From positions 8,110,001 to 8,174,000 of the forward strand of contig NZ_JANADO010000001.1 in NCBI RefSeq assembly GCF_024199845.1: a stretch of 64,000 nt of DNA. The letters are read 5' to 3'. Each line of letters begins with the position of its first letter. Positions within the stretch are counted from its first letter, which is position 1. Shown one piece after another: positions 1 to 7,806 of the stretch. A program made the position numbers and the translations under genes. Origin of the DNA: Bradyrhizobium sp. CCGB12. GTDB taxonomy: Bacteria > Pseudomonadota > Alphaproteobacteria > Rhizobiales > Xanthobacteraceae. A model generated the notes under the pieces. That model was given only the letters and a program-made list of their open reading frames with translations, was not told the origin of the DNA and did not search any database.

Positions 1-237
1 GCCCGGGACGATCTCGCCGGACGCGAATGGCTGGATCTGGAATTTGTTGTCGGTCGCCTCTGCGACGCGCTTGCAGAAATATTCGCAGCCGCCATAGAGA
101 GTATCGAGCGCCTTTGGCCAACTCGCCGCGAGCCGCCATCTCACTTCCGGCGAAGATTGCGCGATGGCCGGCGCAGCGACGGCCGTGCTTGCCGCTAGTC
201 CAGCGCCCGTCACTTTCAGGAATTCACGACGTTTCAT
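1..237 (-). CDS. TRAP transporter solute receptor, DctP/TakP type (partial, C-terminus outside window)
   Basis: N-terminal 79 codons of a periplasmic TRAP receptor that runs off the left edge. It opens with a twin-arginine signal (MKRREFLK, then an Ala-rich stretch and an A-I-A cleavage site), so it is probably exported folded by Tat. Residues after the signal match the complete neighbour at 564-1655 almost position for position (SWPKALDTLYGGCEYFCK, NKFQIQPFA, GEIVPG), so this is the second copy of a tandem duplication. TRAP receptors deliver organic acids to a DctQM membrane complex; those subunits, if linked, would lie to the left outside the window. The ATG is at 235-237. Family assignment is firm; the ligand is unknown. 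Confidence 0.85.
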   Translation of the reverse strand, partial: MKRREFLKVTGAGLAASTAVAAPAIAQSSPEVRWRLAASWPKALDTLYGGCEYFCKRVAEATDNKFQIQPFASGEIVPG

Positions 238-451
238 GCGTACCCTCCGTTGTGCCGATTACTCGACAAGGGAACGATCTTGCTGTCGTTTTGGCGTCGC
301 CGATAATCGACGTGTAATTGTGACGATTTTGGTGTTTCCGAAGGCCCCTTCGGGCTCTTTTTGGATTCCGCGCATCGCGGTACAACGTCAGGATGACCGG
401 TCGCCTTGCGATAATCAAGCGTCGTCGGTGCGCTCGCAGTTGCGAAGCCGG
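238..451 (-). promoter_or_regulatory. 5' leader of the truncated TRAP receptor, copy A of a duplicated leader
   Basis: This non-coding stretch lies upstream of the first receptor copy and aligns by eye with 1656-1880 upstream of the second. Shared blocks include the AACGATCTTGCTGTCGT/GACGATCTTGGTGTCGT region, TTTCCGAA...GGGCTCTT, and GGATGACCGG followed by CTCGCAG(T/C)TGCGA. The duplication therefore carried promoter and leader as well as the gene. A small hairpin followed by TTTTT (338-360, plus orientation) occurs only in this copy. No open reading frame here looks real on either strand. Confidence 0.55.
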
Positions 452-499
452 GGCGGGACGGCCAGTTTTCGGTCCGAAATGACGGCGAAAAACGTACAA

Positions 500-529
500 A
501 GCCCCGGAGATGGCTGCATCTCCGGGGCT
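500..529 (-). terminator. Rho-independent terminator of the complete TRAP receptor gene
   Basis: A perfect 12-bp stem AGCCCCGGAGAT / ATCTCCGGGGCT encloses a 6-nt loop. In the minus direction it is followed by a T-rich tract (TTTGTACGTTTTT). It sits 35 bp beyond the stop codon of the gene at 564-1655, which places it as that gene's terminator and implies the two receptor copies are separate transcription units. Confidence 0.8.
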
Positions 530-563
530 TCTCCGTCTTTAGTCGTGGGATTGGCTCAGCGCC

Positions 564-1655
564 TCAGGTCTTGGCGCGCATCCGCGCCATGAAGCTGTCG
601 TAGCTCAGCTCCGCCACCTGCGTCCAAGGCAGCGAGTCGTTCTTGTAGGCCATCATGCTCGCGTACATCTTGCCGAAATGAGCATTGGACTTGGAGAGGT
701 CCGCGTAGATCTCGTTGGCTGCGTTGTAGCAGGCCTCGAGCACCTCCTGCGGGAAGCCCTTGATGATCGCGCCGTTCACGATCAGCCGCTTCAACGCCGG
801 AGCATTCACTGCATCGTATTTGCCGGTGATCCAGGTGAAGGTGTCGCGCGATGCTGCGTCAATCGCCGCCTGGTAATGCTTTGGCAGCGCGTTCCACTTC
901 TCCATGTTCATGATGTTGTGGCCCTGGCTCGTGCCTTCCCACCAGCCGGGATAATAATAGTACTTCGCGACCTTGGCGAAGCCGAGCTTCTCGTCGTCGT
1001 AGGGTCCGACCCACTCGGCGGCGTCGATGGTGCCCTTCTCCAGCGCCGGATAGATGTCGCCGCCGGCGAGCTGCTGCGGCACGCAGCCAAGCTTGGCGAG
1101 GATCGTGCCGGCGAAACCGCCGATGCGCATCTTCAGGCCCTTGAGGTCGTTGACGGTCTTGATCTCCTTCCTGAACCAGCCGCCCATCTGCGCGCCGGTC
1201 GATCCGGTCGGGATGCCGTAAACGTTGTGCTCCTTCAAGAGGTCGTTGACGAGATCCTGCCCGCCGCCCCACAACAGCCAGGAAATCTGCTGGCGCGTGT
1301 TCAAGCCGAACGGCAATGCGGTCGCAAAGGTGAATGCCGGATTCTTGCCCCAATAGTAATAGAGCGCGGTGTTGCCGATCTCGACCGTGCCGTTGGAGAC
1401 GGCGTCCAGCACCTGCAGGCCCGGGACGATCTCTCCGGCCGCAAACGGCTGGATCTGGAATTTGTTGTCGGTGATGTCGGCGACCTGCTTGCAGAAATAT
1501 TCGCAGCCGCCATAGAGCGTATCGAGCGCCTTCGGCCAGCTCGTGGCGTAGCGCCACTTGACCTCGGGCGACGACTGCGCGATCGCGGGTGCAGCGACGG
1601 CGGTGCTTGCAGCCAGGCTAACGCCTGTCACTTTCAGGAAATCACGACGTTTCAT
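564..1655 (-). CDS. TRAP transporter solute receptor, DctP/TakP family, Tat-exported
   Basis: 363-residue periplasmic receptor for a TRAP transporter. Start chosen at the ATG at 1653-1655 because it opens a clean twin-arginine signal (MKRRDFLK, residues 1-8, cleavage near AIA-QS at 26) and is preceded by AAGGGA 7 nt upstream; a longer open frame to 1877 has no support. The mature part shows the family pattern: GEIVPGLQVLDAV near 75-86, the LKMRIGGFAG segment whose Arg177 is at the position that contacts ligand carboxylate, and an aromatic-rich YYYYPGWWEG segment near 232-241. Tat-exported TRAP receptors resembling TakP bind 2-oxo acids or related organic acids; the ligand here is inferred only to class. 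No DctQ or DctM gene lies in the window. Confidence 0.9.
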   Translation of the reverse strand: MKRRDFLKVTGVSLAASTAVAAPAIAQSSPEVKWRYATSWPKALDTLYGGCEYFCKQVADITDNKFQIQPFAAGEIVPGLQVLDAVSNGTVEIGNTALYYYWGKNPAFTFATALPFGLNTRQQISWLLWGGGQDLVNDLLKEHNVYGIPTGSTGAQMGGWFRKEIKTVNDLKGLKMRIGGFAGTILAKLGCVPQQLAGGDIYPALEKGTIDAAEWVGPYDDEKLGFAKVAKYYYYPGWWEGTSQGHNIMNMEKWNALPKHYQAAIDAASRDTFTWITGKYDAVNAPALKRLIVNGAIIKGFPQEVLEACYNAANEIYADLSKSNAHFGKMYASMMAYKNDSLPWTQVAELSYDSFMARMRAKT

Positions 1656-1880
1656 ATGTATCCCTTCCATTGCGTCGATGCTTCGACCGGGGGACGATCT
1701 TGGTGTCGTCCTTTTTCGGTCGAGGATCGGCGTTCTCTTGTTGAGATTATTTGAGCGTTTCCGAATGGCCCTGATGGGCTCTTGTTGCTGGAAGCCGAGC
1801 GTTGCGGTTCCAGCCCGAGGATGACCGGGCGCACTGATAGAATCAAGGCTCCTGCCGTGCCCTCGCAGCTGCGACACCGG
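1656..1880 (-). promoter_or_regulatory. 5' leader of the complete TRAP receptor, copy B of the duplicated leader
   Basis: Upstream region of 564-1655, homologous to 238-451. The copies are offset by about 1418 bp at the start codons and the similarity extends roughly 215-225 bp upstream. It presumably contains the minus-strand promoter. It is bounded on the right by the divergent gene starting at 1949. I could not assign -35/-10 boxes with confidence. Confidence 0.5.
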
Positions 1881-1948
1881 TCAAACGCAAGTCGGGACTA
1901 TCAACGTCCTGCTAATTTTCGGACAGACAAGGAAAGGGAGGCTCGCGG

Positions 1949-3034
1949 ATGACGGGCAAAAAGGTCGTGGTCGCCGGGGCAACCGGTCTCGTAGGCAACG
2001 CCGCGTTGCGACACTTCGGCACATCGGAGCCTTGCGAGGTTGTGGCGCTGTCGCGGCGGAAGCCGCGCGACCTCTATGGCGCCCGTCACGTCCCGATCGA
2101 CCTCACCAGCGAGACCGATTGCCGCCGCGCCGCGGCCGAGCTTCAGGGCGCCACCCATCTGATCTACGCCGCGCTCTATGAGGCGCCGCAGCTCGTCGAC
2201 GGCTGGCGCGACCCGCAGCAGATCAGGACCAACGATTTGATGCTGCGCAATCTGATGGGCGTGCTCGAGCCAGTGGCGCCCGACCTCAGGCATGTCGCCC
2301 TGTTGCAGGGCACGAAGGCATACGGCGTCCACGTTCGCCCGCTGACGGTGCCGGCGCGCGAGGGCCGCTCCGAGATGTACGAGCAGCCCAATTTCTACTG
2401 GGCGCAGGAGAACTTCCTGCGCGAGCTCCAGGCTGGCAAGGCCTGGCACTGGAGCATCTTGCGCCCCGTTCTGATCGTCGGCCTCGCCATGGGCGGCGCC
2501 ATGGATCTGATCCCGCCGCTCGGCGTCTACGCCGCGATGCTGCGCGAGCAGGGCAGGCCACTCGATTTTCCCGGCGGGGCCGCGCGCGTGGCGCAAGCCG
2601 TCGATGTCGATCTCCTCGCCCGCGCGATCGCCTGGTCGGGCGAGGCCAGGCCAGCGCAGAACGAAGCCTTCAACGTCACCAATGGCGATGTCTTCACCTG
2701 GGAAAACATCTGGCCCGCGGTGGCGGACGCGCTGCAGATGAAGCGCGGCAAACCGGTGCCGCTGTCGCTTGCGAGGGAGTTCCCGAATTGGGTCGCTCCC
2801 TGGGACAAGCTACGGGCCAAGCACAACCTCGCGTCGCCCGGCCTCGCGGACTTCGTTGGCCTCTCATTCCAATACGCCGATTACAGCATGCGCTACGGCC
2901 AGACCGCGTCAGGCCCGCCCTCGATCGTCTCCACCGTGAAGATCAACCGTGCCGGCTTCACCGAGATGATGGATACCGAGGACATGTTCAGAAAGTGGTT
3001 CAGGCAGGCGAAGGAGGAGAGGTTGTTGCCGTAG
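1949..3034 (+). CDS. SDR-family reductase, PRISE-like (progesterone 5-beta-reductase/iridoid synthase type)
   Basis: 361-residue atypical short-chain dehydrogenase. The nucleotide-binding loop GATGLVG is at residues 10-16, with an SRR basic patch near 35-37 that usually favours NADPH. The catalytic pair typical of PRISE enzymes is visible: Lys123 in QGTKAYG and Tyr150 in NFYWAQENF. PRISE enzymes reduce activated C=C bonds of enones or enals with NADPH; bacterial members are largely uncharacterised. An AAGGGAGG ribosome site precedes the ATG by about 8 nt. It is divergent from the TRAP receptors, so a catabolic link is possible but unproven. The family call is good; the substrate is unknown. 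Confidence 0.85.
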   Translation: MTGKKVVVAGATGLVGNAALRHFGTSEPCEVVALSRRKPRDLYGARHVPIDLTSETDCRRAAAELQGATHLIYAALYEAPQLVDGWRDPQQIRTNDLMLRNLMGVLEPVAPDLRHVALLQGTKAYGVHVRPLTVPAREGRSEMYEQPNFYWAQENFLRELQAGKAWHWSILRPVLIVGLAMGGAMDLIPPLGVYAAMLREQGRPLDFPGGAARVAQAVDVDLLARAIAWSGEARPAQNEAFNVTNGDVFTWENIWPAVADALQMKRGKPVPLSLAREFPNWVAPWDKLRAKHNLASPGLADFVGLSFQYADYSMRYGQTASGPPSIVSTVKINRAGFTEMMDTEDMFRKWFRQAKEERLLP

Positions 3035-3053
3035 AGGTTGCTGCAGCGCGGCT

Positions 3054-3138
3054 CGTCATGCGGGCTTGTGCCGGGCATCCACGTTCTTGGTGCCGCGAGG
3101 AGAGGCGAGGATGGTCGGGTCAAGCCCGGCCATGACGC
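3054..3138. repeat. Intergenic palindromic repeat, family A
   Basis: About 85 bp with inverted ends: GTCATGCGGGCTTGTGCC at the left and GGGCTTGACC-type sequence ending in CATGAC at the right, both close to copies at 4514-4641. It separates convergent genes. It has the form of a short non-coding mobile repeat of the kind common in this genus. Confidence 0.6.
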
Positions 3139-3148
3139 AGCGGAGGCC

Positions 3149-4462
3149 CTACCCCTCTTTCGCGAAAGCCCCCTCCATCGCCTTCCGCGTCCTGATCGCC
3201 TCGTTGCCCGCATCGAACGCGACGTCGTCCCAGTGCACCACCGCGCCGTGCGCGACGTCATGCCTCAGCCTCACCCCGTGCGCGAGGCCGATTGGCAGCG
3301 CGCCGGCCTTCAGGCTCGCGGCCGCCGGCACCAGCTTGCCCCATACCGTGTAGCCGCCTTCGCCATCCAGCATCTCGCCGGCGCGCAAGTTTCGTTTTGC
3401 CACAGCCGCGACATCGCCGCGGAAGCCGCCAGCCTGTCCGGTCGGCTCGCCCCGCAGCGCGGCCGACAGCACCGAGATGTTCAGCTCGAGCCCGATCAGG
3501 TGATAGGGCTTGTACATCGCAGCATAGCGTCCGCTGGCGTCGGTCTTCAGGCCATATTGCCTGAAGCAGTCGGCTGCATAGTCGTTCGGCGCTTCCAGTA
3601 CGACATAGACGCCCCAGCGCAGGTCGCGAAACACCGGCCTTCCGTCGCGCTCGAGCGAGGAGACCACCTCCACCACGCCCGCTCGCTCCAGCACACCGCC
3701 GTGCGATCGCGGCCGCATGATATGCGGCAGATCGTCGACGCCGCAGGGCGGAAACAGCAGGCCATCCGCGGGCACGTCGAGGGTGCAGGCATTCGCGATC
3801 GCGGCCATCTCGATCGCCGATTTGGTGCCGTCGAGGAAGGAGTTGAACATCTGGGGATTCATGCCGGCCGACTGCGCCTCGCCGGCGGTGAGGCCGTAAT
3901 GCTGCCAGACGCCGTCAGGCGTCACGTCGTGATAGGCCGGCAGGTATTTTGTGCCCTTGCCGGCGGCGACGACGCGAAAGCCGGTGGCGCGCGCCCAATC
4001 CACCATCTCCGCCGTCAGCGCCGGCTGGTCGCCATAGGCGAGCGAATAGACCACGCCGGCTCTTCGCGCTTCCTCGGCGAGCAGGGGACCCGCCAGCACG
4101 TCGGCCTCGACATTGACCATCACGATATGCTTGCCCGCGGCGATCGCCGCGCGCGCATGCTTGATGCCGACGGCGGGATTGCCGGTCGCTTCCACCACCA
4201 CGTCAATCGTGCCGCCGGCGATGGCGCGTGCACCGTCATCGGTGAAGGTGGTTGCGGCAATGCGCTCCGCAGTCCAGCCGACGGTGCGGCAGGCCTCGCG
4301 TGCACGGTCGCGGTCGATGTCGACGATGACCGGCACCTCCAGCCCCGGCGTATGCGGCACCTGCGCCAAGAACATCGAGCCGAATTTGCCCGCGCCGATC
4401 AGCGCGATGCGAACGGGCTTGCCAGCGGACGCGCGGGCCTGGAGGAGACCGAAGAGGTTCAT
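3149..4462 (-). CDS. NAD(P)-binding oxidoreductase with C-terminal SAF domain (homoserine dehydrogenase-like)
   Basis: 437-residue cytosolic protein. A Rossmann domain opens with RIALIGAGKFGSM (Gly-rich loop 23-28), followed by EATGNP and GKHIVMVNVEAD segments as in homoserine dehydrogenase-like and Gfo/Idh-like enzymes. The last ~90 residues (NLRAGEMLDGEGGYTVWGKL onward) resemble an SAF domain, which is why relatives are sometimes mislabelled FlgA-like. Members of this family occur in sugar-acid catabolism, but the exact reaction cannot be read from sequence. It is the third gene in a minus-strand series with a GntR regulator and a dioxygenase, separated from the latter by a palindromic repeat. 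Fold assignment is firm; function is open. Confidence 0.8.
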   Translation of the reverse strand: MNLFGLLQARASAGKPVRIALIGAGKFGSMFLAQVPHTPGLEVPVIVDIDRDRAREACRTVGWTAERIAATTFTDDGARAIAGGTIDVVVEATGNPAVGIKHARAAIAAGKHIVMVNVEADVLAGPLLAEEARRAGVVYSLAYGDQPALTAEMVDWARATGFRVVAAGKGTKYLPAYHDVTPDGVWQHYGLTAGEAQSAGMNPQMFNSFLDGTKSAIEMAAIANACTLDVPADGLLFPPCGVDDLPHIMRPRSHGGVLERAGVVEVVSSLERDGRPVFRDLRWGVYVVLEAPNDYAADCFRQYGLKTDASGRYAAMYKPYHLIGLELNISVLSAALRGEPTGQAGGFRGDVAAVAKRNLRAGEMLDGEGGYTVWGKLVPAAASLKAGALPIGLAHGVRLRHDVAHGAVVHWDDVAFDAGNEAIRTRKAMEGAFAKEG

Positions 4463-4513
4463 GGGAATGTTTCCGGTGATACAGAAATTCGTGAGACGCG
4501 CGTCTCTATCAGT

Positions 4514-4641
4514 CCGTCATGGCCGGGCTTGACCCGGCCATCCACGTCTTACTGTCGGCGATCGTGTTGAGACGTGGATACCCGGGTCATAGGATAGCGG
4601 AAGCGACGCCGTCCTTCGAACGGCTATGCCCGGGCATGACG
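4514..4641. repeat. Intergenic palindromic repeat, family A
   Basis: About 128 bp between two minus-strand genes. It contains a local stem TGGCCGGGCTTGACCCGGCCA and a second inverted pair (CCACGTCTT / GAGACGTGG), and ends in CCCGGGCATGAC. It matches the element at 3054-3138. It could act as a processing or termination hairpin between the dioxygenase and the oxidoreductase. Confidence 0.6.
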
Positions 4642-4667
4642 CCTGTAAAGGTTGCACGAGACCTGTT

Positions 4668-5468
4668 TTACTCCGCCGCCTGCCGCGGCGCACGGGCAAG
4701 CCGCAGCAGCGCGTCGTCCTCCACCGTCTTGATCGGCGCGAAATCGCGATGCGCGATGTACTCCGGCCGCGTCGGGGTTCGGATGTAGTTCGAGACCGCA
4801 TTCAGCGTCAGGTACACGATCTTGCGCGGATAGGGCGTGATGTTGCCGCTGGAGCCGTGCACGAGATTGCCGTGGAACATCAGCATGCCGCCGGGCTTGC
4901 CAGTGGGCGCGACGATGCCGCCCTGCTTGACGAGGCGTGTCACGGTGTCCTCGTCCAGCGTCCACAGCGGGTAGGATGTGGTGGCGAGATCATGCGAAGC
5001 CTCGAGGTCGCCGGCGTTCTGGCTGCGCGGCACCAGCATCAGCGGACCATTGATCGGCATCACCTCGTCGAGGAAGATCGCGATGTTCATCGCCCGCGGC
5101 TCCGGCATGCCGTCGTCACGTTTCCAGGTGCCGTAATCCTGGTGCCACTGCCAGACGTCGCCGGTGAAGGCCGATTTCGCATTGATCTTGAACTGGTGCA
5201 TGTAGACCGGCTCGCCGAAGAGCTGCTCGACCGGCTCGATCATGCGCGGATGCGCGCCCAGGAGGCCGAAGGCCTCGTTGTAGAGATGCGCGGCAAAGGC
5301 GGTGCGTGGTGCGCCGCTCTTCTCGCGCCAGACCTCCGGCCGGTTGGCGTCATAGATGCCGACCGCCTCGCGCGCGAGGAGATCGACCTCCTCCTGCTTG
5401 AACAATTCGGGCAGGAACAGCCAGCCCTCGCGGTGGAAGAACTCCAATTGCTCCTGGGACAGTTTCAT
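4668..5468 (-). CDS. Phytanoyl-CoA dioxygenase family protein, EctD-like
   Basis: 266-residue Fe(II)/2-oxoglutarate-dependent dioxygenase. The metal triad is visible: His109 and Asp111 in WHQDYGTW and His204 in VHGSSGNITP, with Arg215 of YPR placed to bind 2-oxoglutarate. The surrounding signature (WHQDYGTWKRDDGMPEPRA, NGPLMLVPRSQ) closely parallels ectoine hydroxylase, yet no ectABC gene is nearby and the protein is about 30-40 residues shorter than typical EctD. Hydroxylation of some other small polar substrate is therefore more likely. The neighbours, a GntR/FCD regulator upstream and an SAF-domain oxidoreductase downstream, suggest a small inducible catabolic set. Confidence 0.85.
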   Translation of the reverse strand: MKLSQEQLEFFHREGWLFLPELFKQEEVDLLAREAVGIYDANRPEVWREKSGAPRTAFAAHLYNEAFGLLGAHPRMIEPVEQLFGEPVYMHQFKINAKSAFTGDVWQWHQDYGTWKRDDGMPEPRAMNIAIFLDEVMPINGPLMLVPRSQNAGDLEASHDLATTSYPLWTLDEDTVTRLVKQGGIVAPTGKPGGMLMFHGNLVHGSSGNITPYPRKIVYLTLNAVSNYIRTPTRPEYIAHRDFAPIKTVEDDALLRLARAPRQAAE

Positions 5469-5498
5469 GGGTCGTCCTCCTCCTGTGGTTTTGTTTTG

Positions 5499-5600
5499 TC
5501 ATTCCGGGGCACGCGAAGCGTGAACCCGGAATCCATTCATCTACAGTCACTGCGGCCCAATGGATTCCGGGCTCGATGCTGCGCATCGCCCCGGAACGAC
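5499..5600. repeat. Intergenic palindromic repeat, family B
   Basis: About 102 bp with near-perfect inverted ends (GTCATTCCGGGGC ... GCCCCGGAACGAC) and internal AACCCGGAATCCATT / AATGGATTCCGGG arms. It ends 8 bp before the stop codon of the GntR gene on the minus strand. The same family recurs at 19334, 20545 and 43347. Confidence 0.7.
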
Positions 5601-5607
5601 AGCGTCG

Positions 5608-6285
5608 CTACGCCGCCGCCTCTTCCGTCGCCCGCAATCTCTCCTCGGTCATCCGTCCCGCCGTCTGTGCATGCGCCAGCGCGGCGCGCTCGGCTGCTTT
5701 CGCGTCGCCTGCGAGAATGTGCTTGGCGATGTCGGCATGCTCAGCCCAGGCGCTGCCGCGATAGTCGAGCTCGGACAGCACCGTCGCCATCGAGCGGCGC
5801 ATATGCGGCCATTGCGGCGCGATCGTCTCCTCGATCACGGGATTGCCGGCGAGCCGATAGATCGCGCGATGAAAGTCGACGTCGAGCACGATGAGCTCGG
5901 CGAGCGTCGTTGTGCGGTCGATGCGGCGTCCGGCGGCGAGCGCCGCCTCCAGCCGCGCGCGACCCGCGGCATCGGCGGCTGCGCGCTCCGCGGCAAGCCG
6001 GGCGGCGAGCGCATCGATGGCGCCGCGCACCTCGTAGAGCTGGCGAATGCGGGAGGGGTCGAGCTGGGTGACTTCAAATCCGCGCTTGCCGCTCTCGGCA
6101 ACCAATCCCTGCCGGTGCAGCAGATGCAGCGCGTGCGACACCGGCTGGCGCGATACGCCGAGCTTGTCGGCGAGCTCGTTCTGCCGGATGCGCTGGCCCG
6201 GCTGCAGGGTGCGGTCGGAGATCGCCTCCAGGATCCGGGCATAGACCTGGTCGATCAGGTTCGGGAGCGGGTCGAGAGGAATCAC
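5608..6285 (-). CDS. GntR-family transcriptional regulator, FadR subfamily (FCD domain)
   Basis: About 225 residues. An N-terminal winged helix (LIDQVYARILEAISD ... GQRIRQNELADKLGVSRQPV) is followed by an all-helical FCD ligand domain with the expected metal/ligand His and Asp positions (VDFHRAIY, AEHADIAKHILAGD, LAHAQTAG). I prefer the GTG at 6283-6285 (MIPLDPLPN...) because GGAG lies 8 nt upstream; an in-frame TTG at 6307-6309 would place the start against the palindrome at 6312-6331 with no ribosome site. FCD regulators usually repress catabolic genes and release DNA on binding a carboxylate. Likely targets are itself and the dioxygenase and oxidoreductase downstream. Confidence 0.9.
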   Translation of the reverse strand: MIPLDPLPNLIDQVYARILEAISDRTLQPGQRIRQNELADKLGVSRQPVSHALHLLHRQGLVAESGKRGFEVTQLDPSRIRQLYEVRGAIDALAARLAAERAAADAAGRARLEAALAAGRRIDRTTTLAELIVLDVDFHRAIYRLAGNPVIEETIAPQWPHMRRSMATVLSELDYRGSAWAEHADIAKHILAGDAKAAERAALAHAQTAGRMTEERLRATEEAAA

Positions 6286-6311
6286 GCCGGCAGCTCCGAA
6301 GATGCTCAAAG

Positions 6312-6331
6312 GAATACGGAATTCCGTATTC
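6312..6331. promoter_or_regulatory. Perfect 20-bp palindrome, probable operator of the adjacent GntR/FCD regulator
   Basis: GAATACGGAATTCCGTATTC is a perfect inverted repeat, 27-46 bp upstream of the preferred GTG start of the GntR gene. It fits the short, symmetrical ATAC/GTAT-type sites bound by many FCD regulators and is placed for autoregulation. The symmetry is seen directly; binding is inferred. Confidence 0.75.
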
Positions 6332-6471
6332 GAAACTACGCGCTATGGCCGAGGCCGTCAAGCGGTACCGGATGGATGACTGGCTGTCGTTTTCTGCGAC
6401 GGCTAAGCTATTGATATTGCTTGCACCGTCTACTGTGCATGGGGTTGTTTTTCGAGAAAAAGGATGTCGTC

Positions 6472-7728
6472 CTATTTCTTCTTGCCCTGCTCGATCAGCG
6501 TCCGGCTCATCAGATAGAGCCGCGGCACGATCGAGTTGGTGTCGATGAACTCGTCGCGGGCGTGATAGCCGAAACCGGCGAGGCCGAAGCTCTCGACCAC
6601 GACCGCCTTGCCGCTGCGATTGGCATAGCCCGCATCGGTGCCGCCGCCGGTCATCTCGGTGATGTCGAGCTTGCGGTCGATCTCGGCATAGATCGCCTGC
6701 CCCTCCTGCGCCAGCGCGCGGCCGCGATCGCTGGCGACGAAGGGCGGCCGGCCCGCCGTGATCGTCACCTTGGTTTCGGTGTCGGGAACGAGTTTCTCCT
6801 TCACCTTGGCGTCGAGCGCCGCCTGCAATTTGGCGATGCCGTCAGGGATGGTGAGGCGAATGTCGGCGCCGGCCTCGGCCTTCTCCGGGATCTGGTTGCG
6901 CACGGTGCCCGCCTGCGCCGTGGTCCAGTTGAGCTGCGTGCCCGGAATCGATTTGGCGGCGTCCTTCGTCTGCTGCAATTGATGCGCGAGCTCGATCAGC
7001 GCGTTGCGGCCGAGGTCGGGCGCAGCGCCCGCATGCGAGGCTCGGCCCTTGACCTCCATCTTCGCAGTCGCGGTGCCGCTCGCGCCCAGCAGCAGCGAGT
7101 CGTTCTTTGCCGGAGGCGATGCCGCCGTCGGCTCGCAGGAGAGCACCACATCGTGCTGGTCGGCGAGCTCCGCGATGATCTCGCCCGAGCCGATCGATCC
7201 GACCTCTTCGTCCGGATTGAACGACACGGTGAGCTGGGCATAGTCCTGCCAGCCGGCGTCCTTCAGGATCTTGAGCGCATGCAGGACCACCGCGATGCCG
7301 CCCTTGTCGTCGGCGATGCCGGGCCCGTAGATGCGGTTGCCGTCAACGCGGTACGGCTCGCTTGCAAGGATGCCGCGCTGATAGACCGTGTCCATATGCG
7401 CGATCAGCATCAGCTTGCGGGTGCCGGTGCCCTTGAACGTCGCGATCACCATGTCGGCGCGCGTGCCGGCGGTGGTCTTGCGCCGCTCCGTGGTCGCGCC
7501 CAGCGCCTTCAGCCGCCCTTCGGTGAAATCGGCCATCTTCGCGAGGCCCTCGGCATCGCCGCTGCCGCTCTCGATCATCACCATGTCGCGCAGCGTCTCG
7601 ATCAGCGGCGCTTTCTCCTGCTCGGCGGCGGCCTTGATCTTTTCGTCGGCGGCAGCGAATGCCGACGTCGCCCCGGTAGCGAGGCCGAGCAGCGACAGGG
7701 CGAGCAGCGGGGTGAGGCGAGATTTCAT
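6472..7728 (-). CDS. M20 family metallopeptidase, carboxypeptidase G2-like (exported)
   Basis: 418 residues with a Sec signal peptide (MKSRLTPLLALSLLGLATG...AFA, cleavage near 26). Catalytic features of the di-zinc M20 family are present: HMDTV (His111), GPGIADDKGG (bridging Asp140), NPDEEVGS (catalytic Glu174/175) and a later His in FGYHARDEF. Carboxypeptidase G2-like enzymes hydrolyse C-terminal glutamate or related N-acyl amino acids in the periplasm. An AGGA ribosome site lies upstream of the ATG. It stands alone between the GntR operator region and the sigma factor gene. The 140-bp gap 6332-6471 shows no further gene. Confidence 0.88.
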   Translation of the reverse strand: MKSRLTPLLALSLLGLATGATSAFAAADEKIKAAAEQEKAPLIETLRDMVMIESGSGDAEGLAKMADFTEGRLKALGATTERRKTTAGTRADMVIATFKGTGTRKLMLIAHMDTVYQRGILASEPYRVDGNRIYGPGIADDKGGIAVVLHALKILKDAGWQDYAQLTVSFNPDEEVGSIGSGEIIAELADQHDVVLSCEPTAASPPAKNDSLLLGASGTATAKMEVKGRASHAGAAPDLGRNALIELAHQLQQTKDAAKSIPGTQLNWTTAQAGTVRNQIPEKAEAGADIRLTIPDGIAKLQAALDAKVKEKLVPDTETKVTITAGRPPFVASDRGRALAQEGQAIYAEIDRKLDITEMTGGGTDAGYANRSGKAVVVESFGLAGFGYHARDEFIDTNSIVPRLYLMSRTLIEQGKKK

Positions 7729-7806
7729 CGGAGCATCCTTTCGCGTCTCGCGCGCTGGCGCACGCGATTGGCCGAAAGCCTAGCATCGGGTGGAGCCCGT
7801 TGCCAC

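Noticed and set aside
678..1754. Long plus-strand open frame opposite the TRAP receptor
   Set aside because: It mirrors the receptor gene in the antisense strand, has no family motif and no ribosome site; a high-G+C shadow frame.
4668..5468. Ectoine hydroxylase (ectD) as a firm name
   Set aside because: Motifs are EctD-like, but there is no ectABC, the protein is shorter, and neighbours point to another pathway.
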